Assembly (NCBI GenBank): GCA_032718475.1 | Contig: JAUCBJ010004753.1 | Coordinates: 1-64,000 of the forward strand | Length of the DNA: 64,000 bases | DNA from: Nemertoderma westbladi | Taxonomy: Eukaryota; Xenacoelomorpha; Nemertodermatida; Nemertodermatidae | Direction of reading: 5' to 3' | In this document: positions 8,890 to 20,629 of the stretch, one piece after another | Numbering within the stretch: position 1 is the first letter of the stretch | Layout: each line of letters starts with the position of its first letter | Notes under the pieces: model-generated | What the model was told of the DNA's origin: nothing | Database searches by the model: none | What the model saw: only the letters and a program-made list of their open reading frames with translations | Position numbers and translations under genes: made by a program

Positions 8890-9010
8890 AGAAATAGTGC
8901 CGAGTCATTCCTGCTTACCCATCTATTAATCAGCCAGACATAGTGCCGAATCATTCCTGCTTACCCATCTATTAATTAGTCAGACATAGTGCCGAATCAT
9001 TCCTGCTTAC
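8890..9010 (+). repeat. 46-bp satellite, left edge before the LINE
   Basis: Two full units and a partial one. Homology begins at GAAATAGTGCCGAGTCATTC (position 8891) and stops abruptly at 9010 where the LINE was inserted. The full units differ as CAGCCAGAC and TAGTCAGAC types, as in the main array. This is the outer boundary of the satellite domain. Confidence 0.95.
8994..9010 (+). repeat. 17-bp target-site duplication, left copy
   Basis: GAATCATTCCTGCTTAC precedes the LINE 3' end and is repeated exactly at 12842-12858. Beyond the second copy the satellite resumes in the correct phase (CCATCTATTA), as expected for target-primed insertion. Confidence 0.9.
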
Positions 9011-9018
9011 TACTACTA
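9011..9018 (-). repeat. LINE 3' tail, TAGTAGTA
   Basis: Plus strand TACTACTA directly follows the target-site CTTAC. The tail repeats the last three bases of the target (TAC on the plus strand), so tail and target are hard to separate. This fits slippage at the start of reverse transcription. Confidence 0.75.
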
Positions 9019-9047
9019 TGATCGGCATGCTCATTGCAGCTGCATTT

Positions 9048-10211
9048 TTAAGAATGCTGTGCCGGCTTGTCAACAAAATTGCACCGCCACAACTCCCTAT
9101 CACCCATGACATTTGCTAGATCATCCGCATCTTTAAGGCCAGTGTCCTTTAAGATGTGTCTCAAGAAAGTCATGGGCTGTCCACCATGCTTATTCACTCC
9201 ATGAGGCTGCCAAAGTACAAGATTATGCACTGGCTGGTCCTCACGGCGAAAGCAATGTCCTGCAAAGCGGAGGCGATTTTGTTCTAGTGTCAAGCTTGGG
9301 GGAACCAATGAGACACCTCCAATGTTATATAGTGTCTGGTTGGAGATGTGTGCATTGTACTTGACACAATGAACCCGGCGTAGCATTCTTGTGAATGTGC
9401 CATCCAGAGATTTGGTGTCCTCAGCAGTTAGAGCCCAGCATGGACTCCCGTAGAGGAGTACTGGAACTACTGCTGCTCTAAATAATCGGACCTTAAGTTT
9501 CCGATTAATTCTCGGTGACTTCCAAATCCTGGAAAGCCTATTCAAGACTGCCCATGCCTTTCCCTTACGTATTCGAAGGTCCTCACCTGACTTCCGGATC
9601 CATGATCCCAGGTAACAGAAGTCGTCCACATGCTCAAGCATACCATCCTTTGAGCTTATGCTCATCCGATCAGAGACTTGCTGAGGACTTTCAAAGTTAA
9701 CTGTCAGAATTTTGGTCTTTCTGGAGTTAATAAAAAGACCAACACTAGAAGCAGCATGTTCTAATGAGCTGAGGAGCCGTTGGGCTCCCTCTAATGATTC
9801 TGATAGTACTCCTAAGTCATCAGCAAAGTCTAGATCAGTTAAGTACTTGGCAGGATTTCCTCGACTTCTGGAGCCAGTAGGTGGAGTTATCATCACCCCA
9901 TCATCATTATAATGATCTAAGGACATGCGTAGAACATAGTCAACCACAATAATGAACAAGAATGGTGCAAGTGTGTCTCCTTGGAGGACGCCCCATAACA
10001 CTTCAAATGGTTCTGTGTCACCGTCAACAGTAGACACAAATGTTGTCGAACCATCGTATACTGATCTGATTGCTGCAATAATTTCATCAGGAATCCCATA
10101 TAATGAAAGTATGCTGAACATACGTGAGCGAGAGACTGAATCAAAGGCCTTGAAGAAGTCAACAAAGATAACAGCCAGATGCCTGTCTTTCTTTTTTGAT
10201 AACTCTTCAAG
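9048..10211 (-). pseudogene. LINE reverse transcriptase and C-terminal part
   Basis: The frame from 10211 to the stop at 9050-9048 opens with LEELSKKKDRHLAVIFVDFF, whose FVDFFKAFDSV holds the first catalytic Asp (codon near 10160). GVLQGDTLAPFLF (about 9990-9954) is the substrate-binding block, and YLTDLDFADDLGVLS (about 9830) holds the FADD pair of catalytic Asp. Thumb-region motifs follow: ILTVNF, FCYLGSWI, RLFRAAVVPVLLYG. The C-terminal part has RLRFAGHCFRRED and KHGGQPMTFLRHI, typical of RTE-like proteins. Catalytic residues survive, so most damage lies upstream. Antisense frames on the plus strand here are shadows of this gene. Confidence 0.9.
9844..9917 (-). repeat. source of the inverted self-copy in the RT
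   Basis: This 74-bp piece of the RT, just before the FADD block (encoding NDDGVMITPPTGSRSRGNPA), has a reverse-complement copy at 10219-10289. The copies are identical apart from a 3-nt length difference near one end. Confidence 0.9.
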
Positions 10212-10218
10212 GTGGAAG

Positions 10219-10289
10219 GATCATAATGATGATGGGGTGATGATAACTCCACCTACTGGCTCCAGAAGTCGAGGAAATCCTGCCAAGTA
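10219..10289 (+). repeat. 71-bp inverted copy inserted in the RT gene
   Basis: Reverse complement of 9844-9917. It sits between the GRGTMEPILALRS block and LEELSKKKDRH, just before the first catalytic motif. It places antisense sequence in the frame and breaks it. The two copies are about 300 bp apart and could form a hairpin. Near identity suggests the event is recent, after or during insertion. Confidence 0.88.
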
Positions 10290-11002
10290 TATACTTCTAA
10301 GTGCCAAAATGGGCTCCATGGTCCCACGACCTTTACGGAACCATTCTGATTTCCACGGAGCAGTCTCTCAATGGGATCCCTGATGCAATTTAATAGAATC
10401 CTATTGTATAGCTTTGCAGCAATCGAGATCAATGAGATTCCCCGAAAAGAACCATAGAGTGTTAGGTTGCCCTTCTTGGGAACTGGCACCAACTTATTTG
10501 TTTTCATTTCTTGTGGGACTCTTGTTGTTCGGTACATGTCTACTATGATGGGATAGATGAGCTTTAAACACTCAGGTATTTTAAAGACCTCAGGGGGAAC
10601 ACCATCTACTCCACTGGCACGATTGGCCTTAATGCTCTTTGCAGCAGCCTTCACTTCTGCAAAGGAGATATCGCCAATGGGAATATCTGGGAGTACAGAC
10701 TCAGACACTTTTACTTCTATAAAGTTATCAGGCAATACCCTGTCATTATTGAGGAGCTTTTCAAAGTGGGCTTTCCAACCATTGAGGCGATCGGCTGGTG
10801 ATTCAGCCTTAACCTTGGTGGTTGGTTGGCTTTTCCGCCCAGTAAGCAGATTGACCGATTTCCATGCCTGGGATGATTGCCTGCTGTCGTCAGCATCATT
10901 GATGGCATCAACCTGTTGGTTTATTAGCTCCTGTAGATTAGCAGAGTACTACCTGTTCAGGGACCTAGATGCAGCCTTAACTGCATTCTTGGCCGCTGTA
11001 GT
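10253..11002 (-). pseudogene. LINE linker and start of reverse transcriptase
   Basis: In the same frame as the endonuclease segment, after its TAG. It is closed once more by TAG at 10949-10951 and then open to the inverted copy. The linker includes AWKSVNLLTGRKSQP and GWKAHFEKLLNN. RT block 0-2 motifs follow: AAAKSIKANRASGVDGVPPE, LVPVPKKGNLTLYGSFRGIS and LISIAAKLYNRILLNCIRD. The next motif, NQNG-(F)RKGRGTMEPILALR, is read in two frames because about one base is missing near 10339. Confidence 0.85.
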
Positions 11003-12421
11003 CTATTTGAGTCGGGACTCATTCTGCGCCTTATGAAGGTCATTTCGGCACTTCTGAATTTTGTTGTCAGTCCGTGGGGCCCTTTTCCTGTTTCGAGGGT
11101 ATACAGGAACTGTTTCTGCAGCTGCTAACTTAACTGCTTCTGTAGAGGCAGTATAGCCCTCACAGTGATCAGCCGCCTCAGAGGCAAGAGCCTCATACCT
11201 GTTACTCAGCTGTAGTGTGAAGCTGGATCTCACACTTGGCTGTTGCAACAGAGAGGACCAGTCATGCCGCGGCAAGGCAGATTTCGTTATTCTGCTAGCA
11301 CGCAGACTAAGTCTTACCTTGGCCACAATAAGGCGGTGATCACTGGAGAAGGGTCGAAGTGTAAATGCATTACAGTCTTGTATAGAGCTCCTGTATTTCC
11401 TACGAAACAGAATATGGTCTATCTGGGACTTGTGACCACTGGGTCCACTATGAGTCCATAGCTTTCCAGTTCGCTTCTTGAACTGGGTTCCAGCCGAAAA
11501 CAATCCATTTCCAGAGATAAAATCCTGAAGATGGACAGAATTTCGGTTAACACTATTGCTATAGACCCAGGGCGATGTAGGTGATTGATGCAGACTTGCA
11601 TTAAAGTCTCCCAGGAATGTTAAGAATGCATGCTGATCCACTCCATCAGTAGCTGCTTGTAGATTGTGGTAGAAATTTTCCACCTCCTCTACAGGGGCAA
11701 CACTAGTTGGAGAGTAGCACACAATCAGAACCACCTTAGGAAACTTCTTAGCCAGTCTTCCAGAACATGAGAAGTGGCAACGGATGATGCGGTTAAAGAT
11801 TTGGTCTATTTTGTCCAATGCTGCATGTGCAGTTGGATTCATCAATAGACCAATTCCACCATTGCCACTATCATCTGCTGACGCGAGGGCGAGTCGCCAA
11901 CCGCCCCCCATGTCCTTAATCAGAACCTCATCAGTCTGTCCAGTCTGCATTCGGTGCTCTTGAACACCCACTGCGCTAAGAGAAAGCTTATCTGCCAAGG
12001 CAGTCAGCTCACCTTGTCGCATTGGGGACCCGAGTGTTAGGGTGTTTACTGAGGCTAGTCTTGTGACTTGCCTCAGATTCACCAATGGCTTTGTTGGTCG
12101 GGGTGGAACATGAGAGTAGCCTCCAACTCCAGAATCCCTCTCCCCATCACAATCTGGCCTTCCTGGTGACCCAGGGTTTGGGCCAGAAAGGTCATCAGGA
12201 AAGGGACTCAAAGAATTGTTGGCTGCTCTCTCTCCAGTAGGGGGTGAGACAGGCAGCCGGTCAGGAGTTAACTGACGCCTGTGAGGCCGATTGTGTCCGG
12301 TAATTCCACTGGCCTCTAGTGGCCGGACCTCCGCATTGCTAATGTAATCCATAGTGGGGGTTGGGGGGTGCTTTTTTGCCGAGTCAGCTCTCGGGGCAAA
12401 TACCACACCCTGGTTTGCCAT
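11003..12421 (-). pseudogene. LINE N-terminal region with APE-type endonuclease
   Basis: The first ATG after an in-frame TGA (12466-12464) is at 12421-12419. About 120 residues of Pro/Ser-rich leader precede an endonuclease/exonuclease/phosphatase domain at residues 124-375. Its motifs are NTLTLG (about 126), GVQEHRMQ (154-157, catalytic Glu), GNGGIGLLM, CYSPTS, LGDFNA (271-274), SQIDHILFR (333-338) and SSDHRLI (359-363). These include the metal-binding and catalytic residues expected of a nicking enzyme that starts target-primed reverse transcription. The frame ends at TAG 11005-11003 inside the linker, so the product would be cut off from the RT. Confidence 0.9.
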
Positions 12422-12841
12422 TCCACTGGGTGGGTGTCGCAATGGAGTCAGATATGAGGCCCATCACCCACTACTCTGGCGCACATGACCCAGCATTGGC
12501 TGTTGCAGCTCATCTGCTGGGTCATACCCTGTACCCTTGCTGCCAGGTGCAAGCCGCAGTGAAGTACTCTCAGAGTGGACATGAGAACACTCTGCTCCTG
12601 ACCAGCCATTGGTAGATCACCATCTGCCTGGTCAGGCCATATACCCCTGCAGCCAAGTATATGGGTCCTTAATCCAGGACCAAGGGCGTCCTTATCCCAG
12701 AACGAAGGGGGTCCTAGTTACAGGACCAGATTTGCCCTAGTAAGAGGGTCTATGCAGCTACAGGTGACACCTCCTTTATGCTGCATGGAGGTGGCAAGTT
12801 TTCTTGATCAATGACCTAGAATACCTGACCTGACCTGACCT
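12422..12841 (-). other. LINE 5' leader with CAGGT repeats at its start
   Basis: The first 20 nt of the element (minus strand) are four tandem CAGGT units (plus-strand ACCTG at 12823-12842). The rest is GC-balanced leader without a conserved open frame. LINEs normally carry an internal promoter here, but no specific motif is recognised. Confidence 0.7.
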
Positions 12842-12858
12842 GAATCATTCCTGCTTAC
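12842..12858 (+). repeat. 17-bp target-site duplication, right copy
   Basis: GAATCATTCCTGCTTAC, identical to 8994-9010. The main satellite array continues from it without a phase break. Confidence 0.9.
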
Positions 12859-13085
12859 CCATCTATTAATCAGCCAGACATAGTGCCGAATCATTCCTGC
12901 TTACCCATCTATTAATTAGTCAGACATAGTGCCGAATCATTCCTGCTTACCCATCTATTAATCAGCCAGACATAGTGCCGAGTTATTCCTGCTTACCCAT
13001 CTATTAATCAGCCAGACATAGTGCCGAATCATTCCTCCTTACCCATCTATTAATTAGTCAGACATAGTGCCGAATCATTCCTGCT

Positions 13086-15690
13086 TAGTGCTTACCCATC
13101 TATTAATCAGCCAGACATAGTGCCGAGTCATTCCTGCTTACCCATCTATTAATTAGTCAGACATAGTGCCGAATCATTCCTGCTTACCCATCTATTAATC
13201 AGCCAGACATAGTGCCGAGTTATTCCTGCTTACCCATCTATTAATCAGCCAGACATAGTGCCGAATCATTCCTCCTTACCCATCTATTAATTAGTCAGAC
13301 ATAGTGCCGAATCATTCCTGCTTAGTGCTTACCCATCTATTAATCAGCCAGACATAGTGCCGAGTCATTCCTGCTTACCCATCTATTAATTAGTCAGACA
13401 TAGTGCCGAATCATTCCTGCTTACCCATCTATTAATCAGCCAGACATAGTGCCGAGTTATTCCTGCTTACCCATCTATTAATCAGCCAGACATAGTGCCG
13501 AATCATTCCTCCTTACCCATCTATTAATTAGTCAGACATAGTGCCGAATCATTCCTGCTTACCCATCTATTAATCAGCCAGACATAGTGCCGAGTCATTC
13601 CTGCTTACCCATCTATTAATTAGTCAGACATAGTGCCGAATCATTCCTGCTTACCCATCTATTAATCAGCCAGACATAGTGCCGAGTCATTCCTGCTTAC
13701 CCATCTATTAATTAGTCAGACATAGTGCCGAATCATTCCTGCCTACCCATCTATTAATCAGCCAGACATAGTGCCGAATCATTCCTCCTTACCCATATAT
13801 TAATCAGCCAGACATAGTGCCGAGTCATTCCTGCTTACCCATCTATTAATCAGCCAGACATAGTGCCGAGTCATTCCTGCTTACCCATCTATTAATTAGT
13901 CAGACATAGTGCCGAGTCATTCCTGCTCACCCATCTATTAATCAGCCAGACATAGTGCCGAGTCATTCCTGCTTACCCATCTATTAATTAGTCAGACATA
14001 GTGCCGAGTCATTCCTGCTTACCCATCTATTAATTAGTCAGACATAGTGCCGAGTCATTCCTGCTCACCCATCTATTAATCAGCCAGACATAGTGCCGAG
14101 TCATTCCTGCTTACCCATCTATTAATCAGCCAGACATAGTGCCGAGTCATTCCTGCTTACCCATCTATTAATTAGTCAGACATAGTGCCGAGTCATTCCT
14201 GCACACCCATCTATTAATCAGCCAGACATAGTGCCGAGTCATTCCTGCTTACCCATCTATTAATCAGCCAGACATAGTGCCGAGTCATTCCTGCTTACCC
14301 ATCTATTAATTAGTCAGACATAGTGCCGAGTCGTTCCTGCTCACCCATCTATTAATCAGCCAGACATAGTGCCGAGTCATTCCTGCTTACCCATCTATTA
14401 ATTAGTCAGACATAGTGCCGAATCATTCCTGCTTACCCATCTATTAATCAGCCAGACATAGTGCCGAGTCATTCCTGCTTACCCATCTATTAATCAGCCA
14501 GACATAGTTCCGAATCATTCCTGCTTACCCATCTATTAATTAGTCAGACATAGTGCCGAATCATTCCTGCTTACCCATCTATTAATCAGCCAGACATAGT
14601 GCCGAGTCATTCCTGCTTACCCATCTATTAATTAGTCAGACATAGTGCCGAATCATTCCTGCTTACCCATCTATTAATCAGCCAGACATAGTGCCGAATC
14701 ATTCCTGCTTACCCATCTATTAATCAGCCCAGACATAGTGCAGAGTCATTCCTGCTTACCCATCTATTAATCAGCCAGACATAGTGCCGAGTCATTCCTG
14801 CTTACCCATCTATTAATCAGCCAGACATAGTGCCGAATCATTCCTGCTTACCCATCTATTAATCAGCCAGACATAGTGCCGAGTCATTCCTGCTTACCCA
14901 TCTATTAATTAGTCAGACATAGTGCCGAGTCATTCCTGCACACCCATCTATTAATCAGCCAGACATAGTGCCGAGTCATTCCTGCTTACCCATCTATTAA
15001 TTAGTCAGACATAGTGCCGAATCATTCCTGCTTACCCATCTATTAATCAGCCAGACATAGTGCCGAGTTATTCCTGCTTACCCATCTATTAATCAGCCAG
15101 ACATAGTGCCGAATCATTCCTCCTTACCCATCTATTAATTAGTCAGACATAGTGCCGAATCATTCCTGCTTAGTGCTTACCCATCTATTAATTAGTCAGA
15201 CATAGTGCCGAATCATTCCTGCTTACCCATCTATTAATCAGCCAGACATAGTGCCGAGTTATTCCTGCTTACCCATCTATTAATCAGCCAGACATAGTGC
15301 CGAATCATTCCTCCTTACCCATCTATTAATTAGTCAGACATAGTGCCGAATCATTCCTGCTTACCCATCTATTAATCAGCCAGACATAGTGCCGAGTTAT
15401 TCCTGCTTACCCATCTATTAATCAGCCAGACATAGTGCCGAATCATTCCTCCTTACCCATCTATTAATTAGTCAGACATAGTGCCGAATCATTCCTGCTT
15501 ACCCATCTATTAATTAGTCAGACATAGTGCCGAATCATTCCTGCTTACCCATCTATTAATCAGCCAGACATAGTGCCGAGTTATTCCTGCTTACCCATCT
15601 ATTAATCAGCCAGACATAGTGCCGAATCATTCCTCCTTACCCATCTATTAATTAGTCAGACATAGTGCCGAATCATTCCTGCTTAGTGCT
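13086..15690 (+). repeat. satellite segment with 7-bp insertion units (TAGTGCT)
   Basis: Units reading CTGCTTAGTGCTTACCC occur at 13086, 13323, 15171 and 15684. The first pair is 237 bp apart (5 units + 7) and the last pair 513 bp apart (11 units + 7). A longer duplication is also seen: the GCCTACCC to CCATATATTAATCAG series at 13741 recurs at 15826, 2,085 bp later. Confidence 0.9.
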
Positions 15691-18600
15691 TACCCATCTA
15701 TTAATCAGCCAGACATAGTGCCGAGTCATTCCTGCTTACCCATCTATTAATTAGTCAGACATAGTGCCGAATCATTCCTGCTTACCCATCTATTAATCAG
15801 CCAGACATAGTGCCGAATCATTCCTGCCTACCCATCTATTAATCAGCCAGACATAGTGCCGAATCATTCCTCCTTACCCATATATTAATCAGCCAGACAT
15901 AGTGCCGAGTCATTCCTGCTTACCCATCTATTAATCAGCCAGACATAGTGCCGAGTCATTCCTGCTTACCCATCTATTAATTAGTCAGACATAGTGCCGA
16001 GTCATTCCTGCTCACCCATCTATTAATCAGCCAGACATAGTGCCGAGTCATTCCTGCTTACCCATCTATTAATTAGTCAGACATAGTGCCGAGTCATTCC
16101 TGCTTACCCATCTATTAATTAGTCAGACATAGTGCCGAGTCATTCCTGCTCACCCATCTATTAATCAGCCAGACATAGTGCCGAGTCATTCCTGCTTACC
16201 CATCTATTAATCAGCCAGACATAGTGCCGAGTCATTCCTGCTTACCCATCTATTAATTAGTCAGACATAGTGCCGAGTCATTCCTGCACACCCATCTATT
16301 AATCAGCCAGACATAGTGCCGAGTCATTCCTGCTTACCCATCTATTAATCAGCCAGACATAGTGCCGAGTCATTCCTGCTTACCCATCTATTAATTAGTC
16401 AGACATAGTGCCGAGTCATTCCTGCTCACCCATCTATTAATCAGCCAGACATAGTGCCGAGTCATTCCTGCTTACCCATCTATTAATTAGTCAGACATAG
16501 TGCCGAATCATTCCTGCTTACCCATCTATTAATCAGCCAGACATAGTGCCGAGTCATTCCTGCTTACCCATCTATTAATCAGCCAGACATAGTGCCGAAT
16601 CATTCCTGCTTACCCATCTATTAATCAGCCAGACATAGTTCCGAATCATTCCTGCTTACCCATCTATTAATTAGTCAGACATAGTGCCGAATCATTCCTG
16701 CTTACCCATCTATTAATCAGCCAGACATAGTGCCGAGTCATTCCTGCTTACCCATCTATTAATTAGTCAGACATAGTGCCGAATCATTCCTGCTTACCCA
16801 TCTATTAATCAGCCAGACATAGTGCCGAGTCATTCCTGCTTACCCATCTATTAATCAGCCAGACATAGTGCCGAATCATTCCTGCTTACCCATCTATTAA
16901 TCAGCCAGACATAGTTCCGAATCATTCCTGCTTACCCATCTATTAATTAGTCAGACATAGTGCCGAATCATTCCTGCTTACCCATCTATTAATCAGCCAG
17001 ACATAGTGCCGAGTCATTCCTGCTTACCCATCTATTAATTAGTCAGACATAGTGCCGAATCATTCCTGCTTACCCATCTATTAATCAGCCAGACATAGTG
17101 CAGAGTCATTCCTGCTTACCCATCTATTAATCAGCCAGACATAGTGCAGAGTCATTCCTGCTTACCCATCTATTAATTTGTCAGACATAGTGCCGAGTCA
17201 TTCCTGCTTACCCATCTATTAATCAGCCAGACATAGTGCCGAATCATTCCTGCTTACCCATCTATTAATCAGCCAGACATAGTGCCGAATCATTCCTGCT
17301 TACCCATCTATTAATCAGCCAGACATAGTGCCGAGTTATTCCTGCTTACCCATCTATTAATCAGCCAGACATAGTGCCGAGTCATTCCTGCTTACCCATC
17401 TATTAATCAGCCAGACATAGTGCCGAGTCATTCCTGCTTACCCATCTATTAATTAGTCAGACATAGTGCCGAGTCATTCCTGCTTACCCATCTATTAATT
17501 AGTCAGACATAGTGCCGAATCATTCCTGCTTACCCATCTATTAATCAGCCAGACATAGTGCAGAGTTATTCCTGCTTACCCATCTATTAATCAGCCAGAC
17601 ATAGTGCCGAGTCATTCCTGCTTACCCATCTATTAATCAGCCAGACATAGTGCCGAATCATTCCTGCTTACCCATCTATTAATCAGCCAGACATAGTGCC
17701 GAGTCATTCCTGCTTACCCATCTATTAATCAGCCAGACATAGTGCCGAATCATTCCTGCTTACCCATCTATTAATTAGTCAGACATAGTGCCGAGTCATT
17801 CCTGCTTACCCATCTATTAATTAGTCAGACATAGTGCCGAATCATTCCTGCTTACCCATCTATTAATCAGCCAGACATAGTGCCGAATCATTCCTGCTTA
17901 CCCATCTATTAATCAGCCAGACATAGTGCCGAATCATTCCTGCTTACCCATCTATTAATTAGTCAGACATAGTGCCGAATCATTCCTGCCTCGTCATCTA
18001 TTAATCAGCCAGACATAGTGCCGAATCATTCCTGCCTCGTCATCTATTAATTAGTCAGACATAGTGCCGAGTCATTCCTGCTTACCCATCTATTAATTAG
18101 TCAGACATAGTGCCGAATCATTCCTGCTTACCCATCTATTAATCAGCCAGACATAGTGCCGAATCATTCCTGCCTCGTCATCTATTAATCAGCCAGACAT
18201 AGTGCCGAATCATTCCTGCTTACCCATCTATTAATCAGCCAGACATAGTGCCGAGTCATTCCTGGTTACCCATCTATTAATCAGCCAGACATAGTGCCGA
18301 ATCATTCCTGCTTACCCATCTATTAATTAGTCAGACATAGTGCCGAATCATTCCTGCCTCGTCATCTATTAATCAGCCAGACATAGTGCCGAATCATTCC
18401 TGCCTCGTCATCTATTAATCAGCCAGACATAGTGCCGAATCAGTCCTGCCTCGTCATCTATTAATTAGTCAGACATAGTGCCGAATCATTCCTGCTTACC
18501 CATCTATTAATCAGCCAGACATAGTGCCGAATCATTCCTGCTTACCCATCTATTAATCAGCCAGACATAGTGCCGAATCATTCCTGCTTACCCATCTATT

Positions 18601-20629
18601 AATTAGTCAGACATAGTTCCGGGTCATTCCTGCTTACCCATCTATTAATCAGCCAGACATAGTGCCGAGTCATTCCTGCCTCGTCATCTATTAATCAGCC
18701 AGACATAGTGCCGAATCATTCCTGCCTCGTCATCTATTAATTAGTCAGACATAGTGCCGAATCATTCCTGCCTCGTCATCTATTAATCAGCCAGACATAG
18801 TGCCGAGTCATTCCTGGTTACCCATCTATTAATCAGCCAGACATAGTGCCGAATCATTCCTGCTTACCCATCTATTAATCAGCCAGACATAGTGCCGAGT
18901 CATTCCTGCCTCGTCATCTATTAATCAGCCAGACATAGTGCCGAATCATTCCTGCCTCGTCATCTATTAATTAGTCAGACATAGTGCCGAATCATTCCTG
19001 CCTCGTCATCTATTAATCAGCCAGACATAGTGCCGAATCATTCCTGCCTCGTCATCTATTAATCAGCCAGACATAGTGCCGAATCATTCCTGCTTACCCA
19101 TCTATTAATTAGTCAGACATAGTGCCGAATCATTCCTGCTTACCCATCTATTAATCAGCCATGCATAGTGCCGAGTCATTCCTGCCTACCCATCTATTAA
19201 TCAGCCCAGACATAGTGCCGAATCATTCCTGCCTCGTCATCTATTAATCAGCCAGACATAGTGCCGAATCATTCCTGCTTACCCATCTATTAATTAGTCA
19301 GACATAGTGCCGAATCATTCCTGCTTACCCATCTATTAATCAGCCATGCATAGTGCCGAGTCATTCCTGCTTACCCATCTATTAATCAGCCCAGACATAG
19401 TGCCGAGTCATTCCTGCTTACCCATCTATTAATCAGCCAGACATAGTGCCGAATCATTCCTGCCTCGTCATCTATTAATCAGCCAGACATAGTGCCGAAT
19501 CATTCCTGCCTCGTCATCTATTAATCAGCCAGACATAGTGCCGAATCATTCCTGCTTACCCATCTATTAATTAGTCAGACATAGTGCCGAATCATTCCTG
19601 CTTACCCATCTATTAATCAGCCATGCATAGTGCCGAGTCATTCCTGCTTACCCATCTATTAATTAGTCAGACATAGTGCCGAGTCATTCCTGCTTACCCA
19701 TCTATTAATTAGTCAGACATAGTGCCGAGTCATTCCTGCCTACCCATCTATTAATTAGTCAGACATAGTGCCGAATCATTCCTGCCTCGTCATCTATTAA
19801 TCAGCCAGACATAGTGCCGAATCATTCCTGCTTACCCATCTATTAATTAGTCAGACATAGTGCCGAATCATTCCTGCCTACCCATCTATTAATCAGCCAG
19901 ACATAGTGCCGAATCATTCCTGCTTACCCATCTATTAATTAGTCAGACATAGTGCCGAATCATTCCTGCTTACCCATCTATTAATCAGCCATGCATAGTG
20001 CCGAGTCATTCCTGCTTACCCATCTATTAATTAGTCAGACATAGTTCCGAATCATTCCTGCTTACCCATCTATTAATTAGTCAGACATAGTGCCGAGTCA
20101 TTCCTGCTTACCCATCTATTAATTAGCCATGCATAGTGCCGAGTCATTCCTGCTTACCCATCTATTAATCAGCCAGACATAGTGCCGAATCATTCCTGCT
20201 TACCCATCTATTAATTAGCCAGACATAGTGCCGAGTCATTCCTGCTTACCCATCTATTAATTAGTCAGACATAGTGCCGAGTCATTCCTGCCTACCCATC
20301 TATTAATTAGTCAGACATAGTGCCGAATCATTCCTGCCTCGTCATCTATTAATCAGCCAGACATAGTGCCGAATCATTCCTGCTTACCCATCTATTAATT
20401 AGTCAGACATAGTGCCGAGTCATTCCTTCTTACCCATCTATTAATCAGCCAGACATAGTGCCGAGTCATTCCTGCTTACCCATCTATTAATTAGTCAGAC
20501 ATAGTGCCGAGTCATTCCTGCTTACCCATCTATTAATCAGCCAGACATAGTGCCGAATCATTCCTGCTTACCCATCTATTAATCAGCCAGACATAGTGCC
20601 GAATCATTCCTGCTTACCCATCTATTAAT

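Larger units (their letters stand above)
9011..12841 (-). mobile_element. RTE-like non-LTR retrotransposon, defective
   Basis: A 3.83-kb LINE on the minus strand. The order is 5' leader (about 420 bp), endonuclease, linker, reverse transcriptase, C-terminal segment, a 3' UTR of only 37 bp, and a (TAG)n-like tail. The short 3' UTR with a trinucleotide tail, a single protein with N-terminal APE-type endonuclease, and the C-terminal RLRFAGHC motif fit the RTE group or relatives. The exact clade is not proved. The 17-bp direct repeat of satellite DNA marks both ends, so this is a full-length insertion. It cannot encode an intact protein: TAG at 11003-11005 and 10949-10951, a probable 1-nt deletion near 10339, and an inverted self-copy at 10219-10289. 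Confidence 0.92.

Noticed and set aside
9917-10252. Minus-strand 111-residue frame
   Set aside because: It is out of frame with FVDFFKAFDSV and FADD and has no motif; it is a by-product of the inverted insertion and frame change.
9515-11036. Several plus-strand open frames across the LINE (9515-9700, 9712-9912, 9952-10383, 10557-11036)
   Set aside because: They are antisense to the reverse transcriptase and linker, which have clear motifs on the minus strand.
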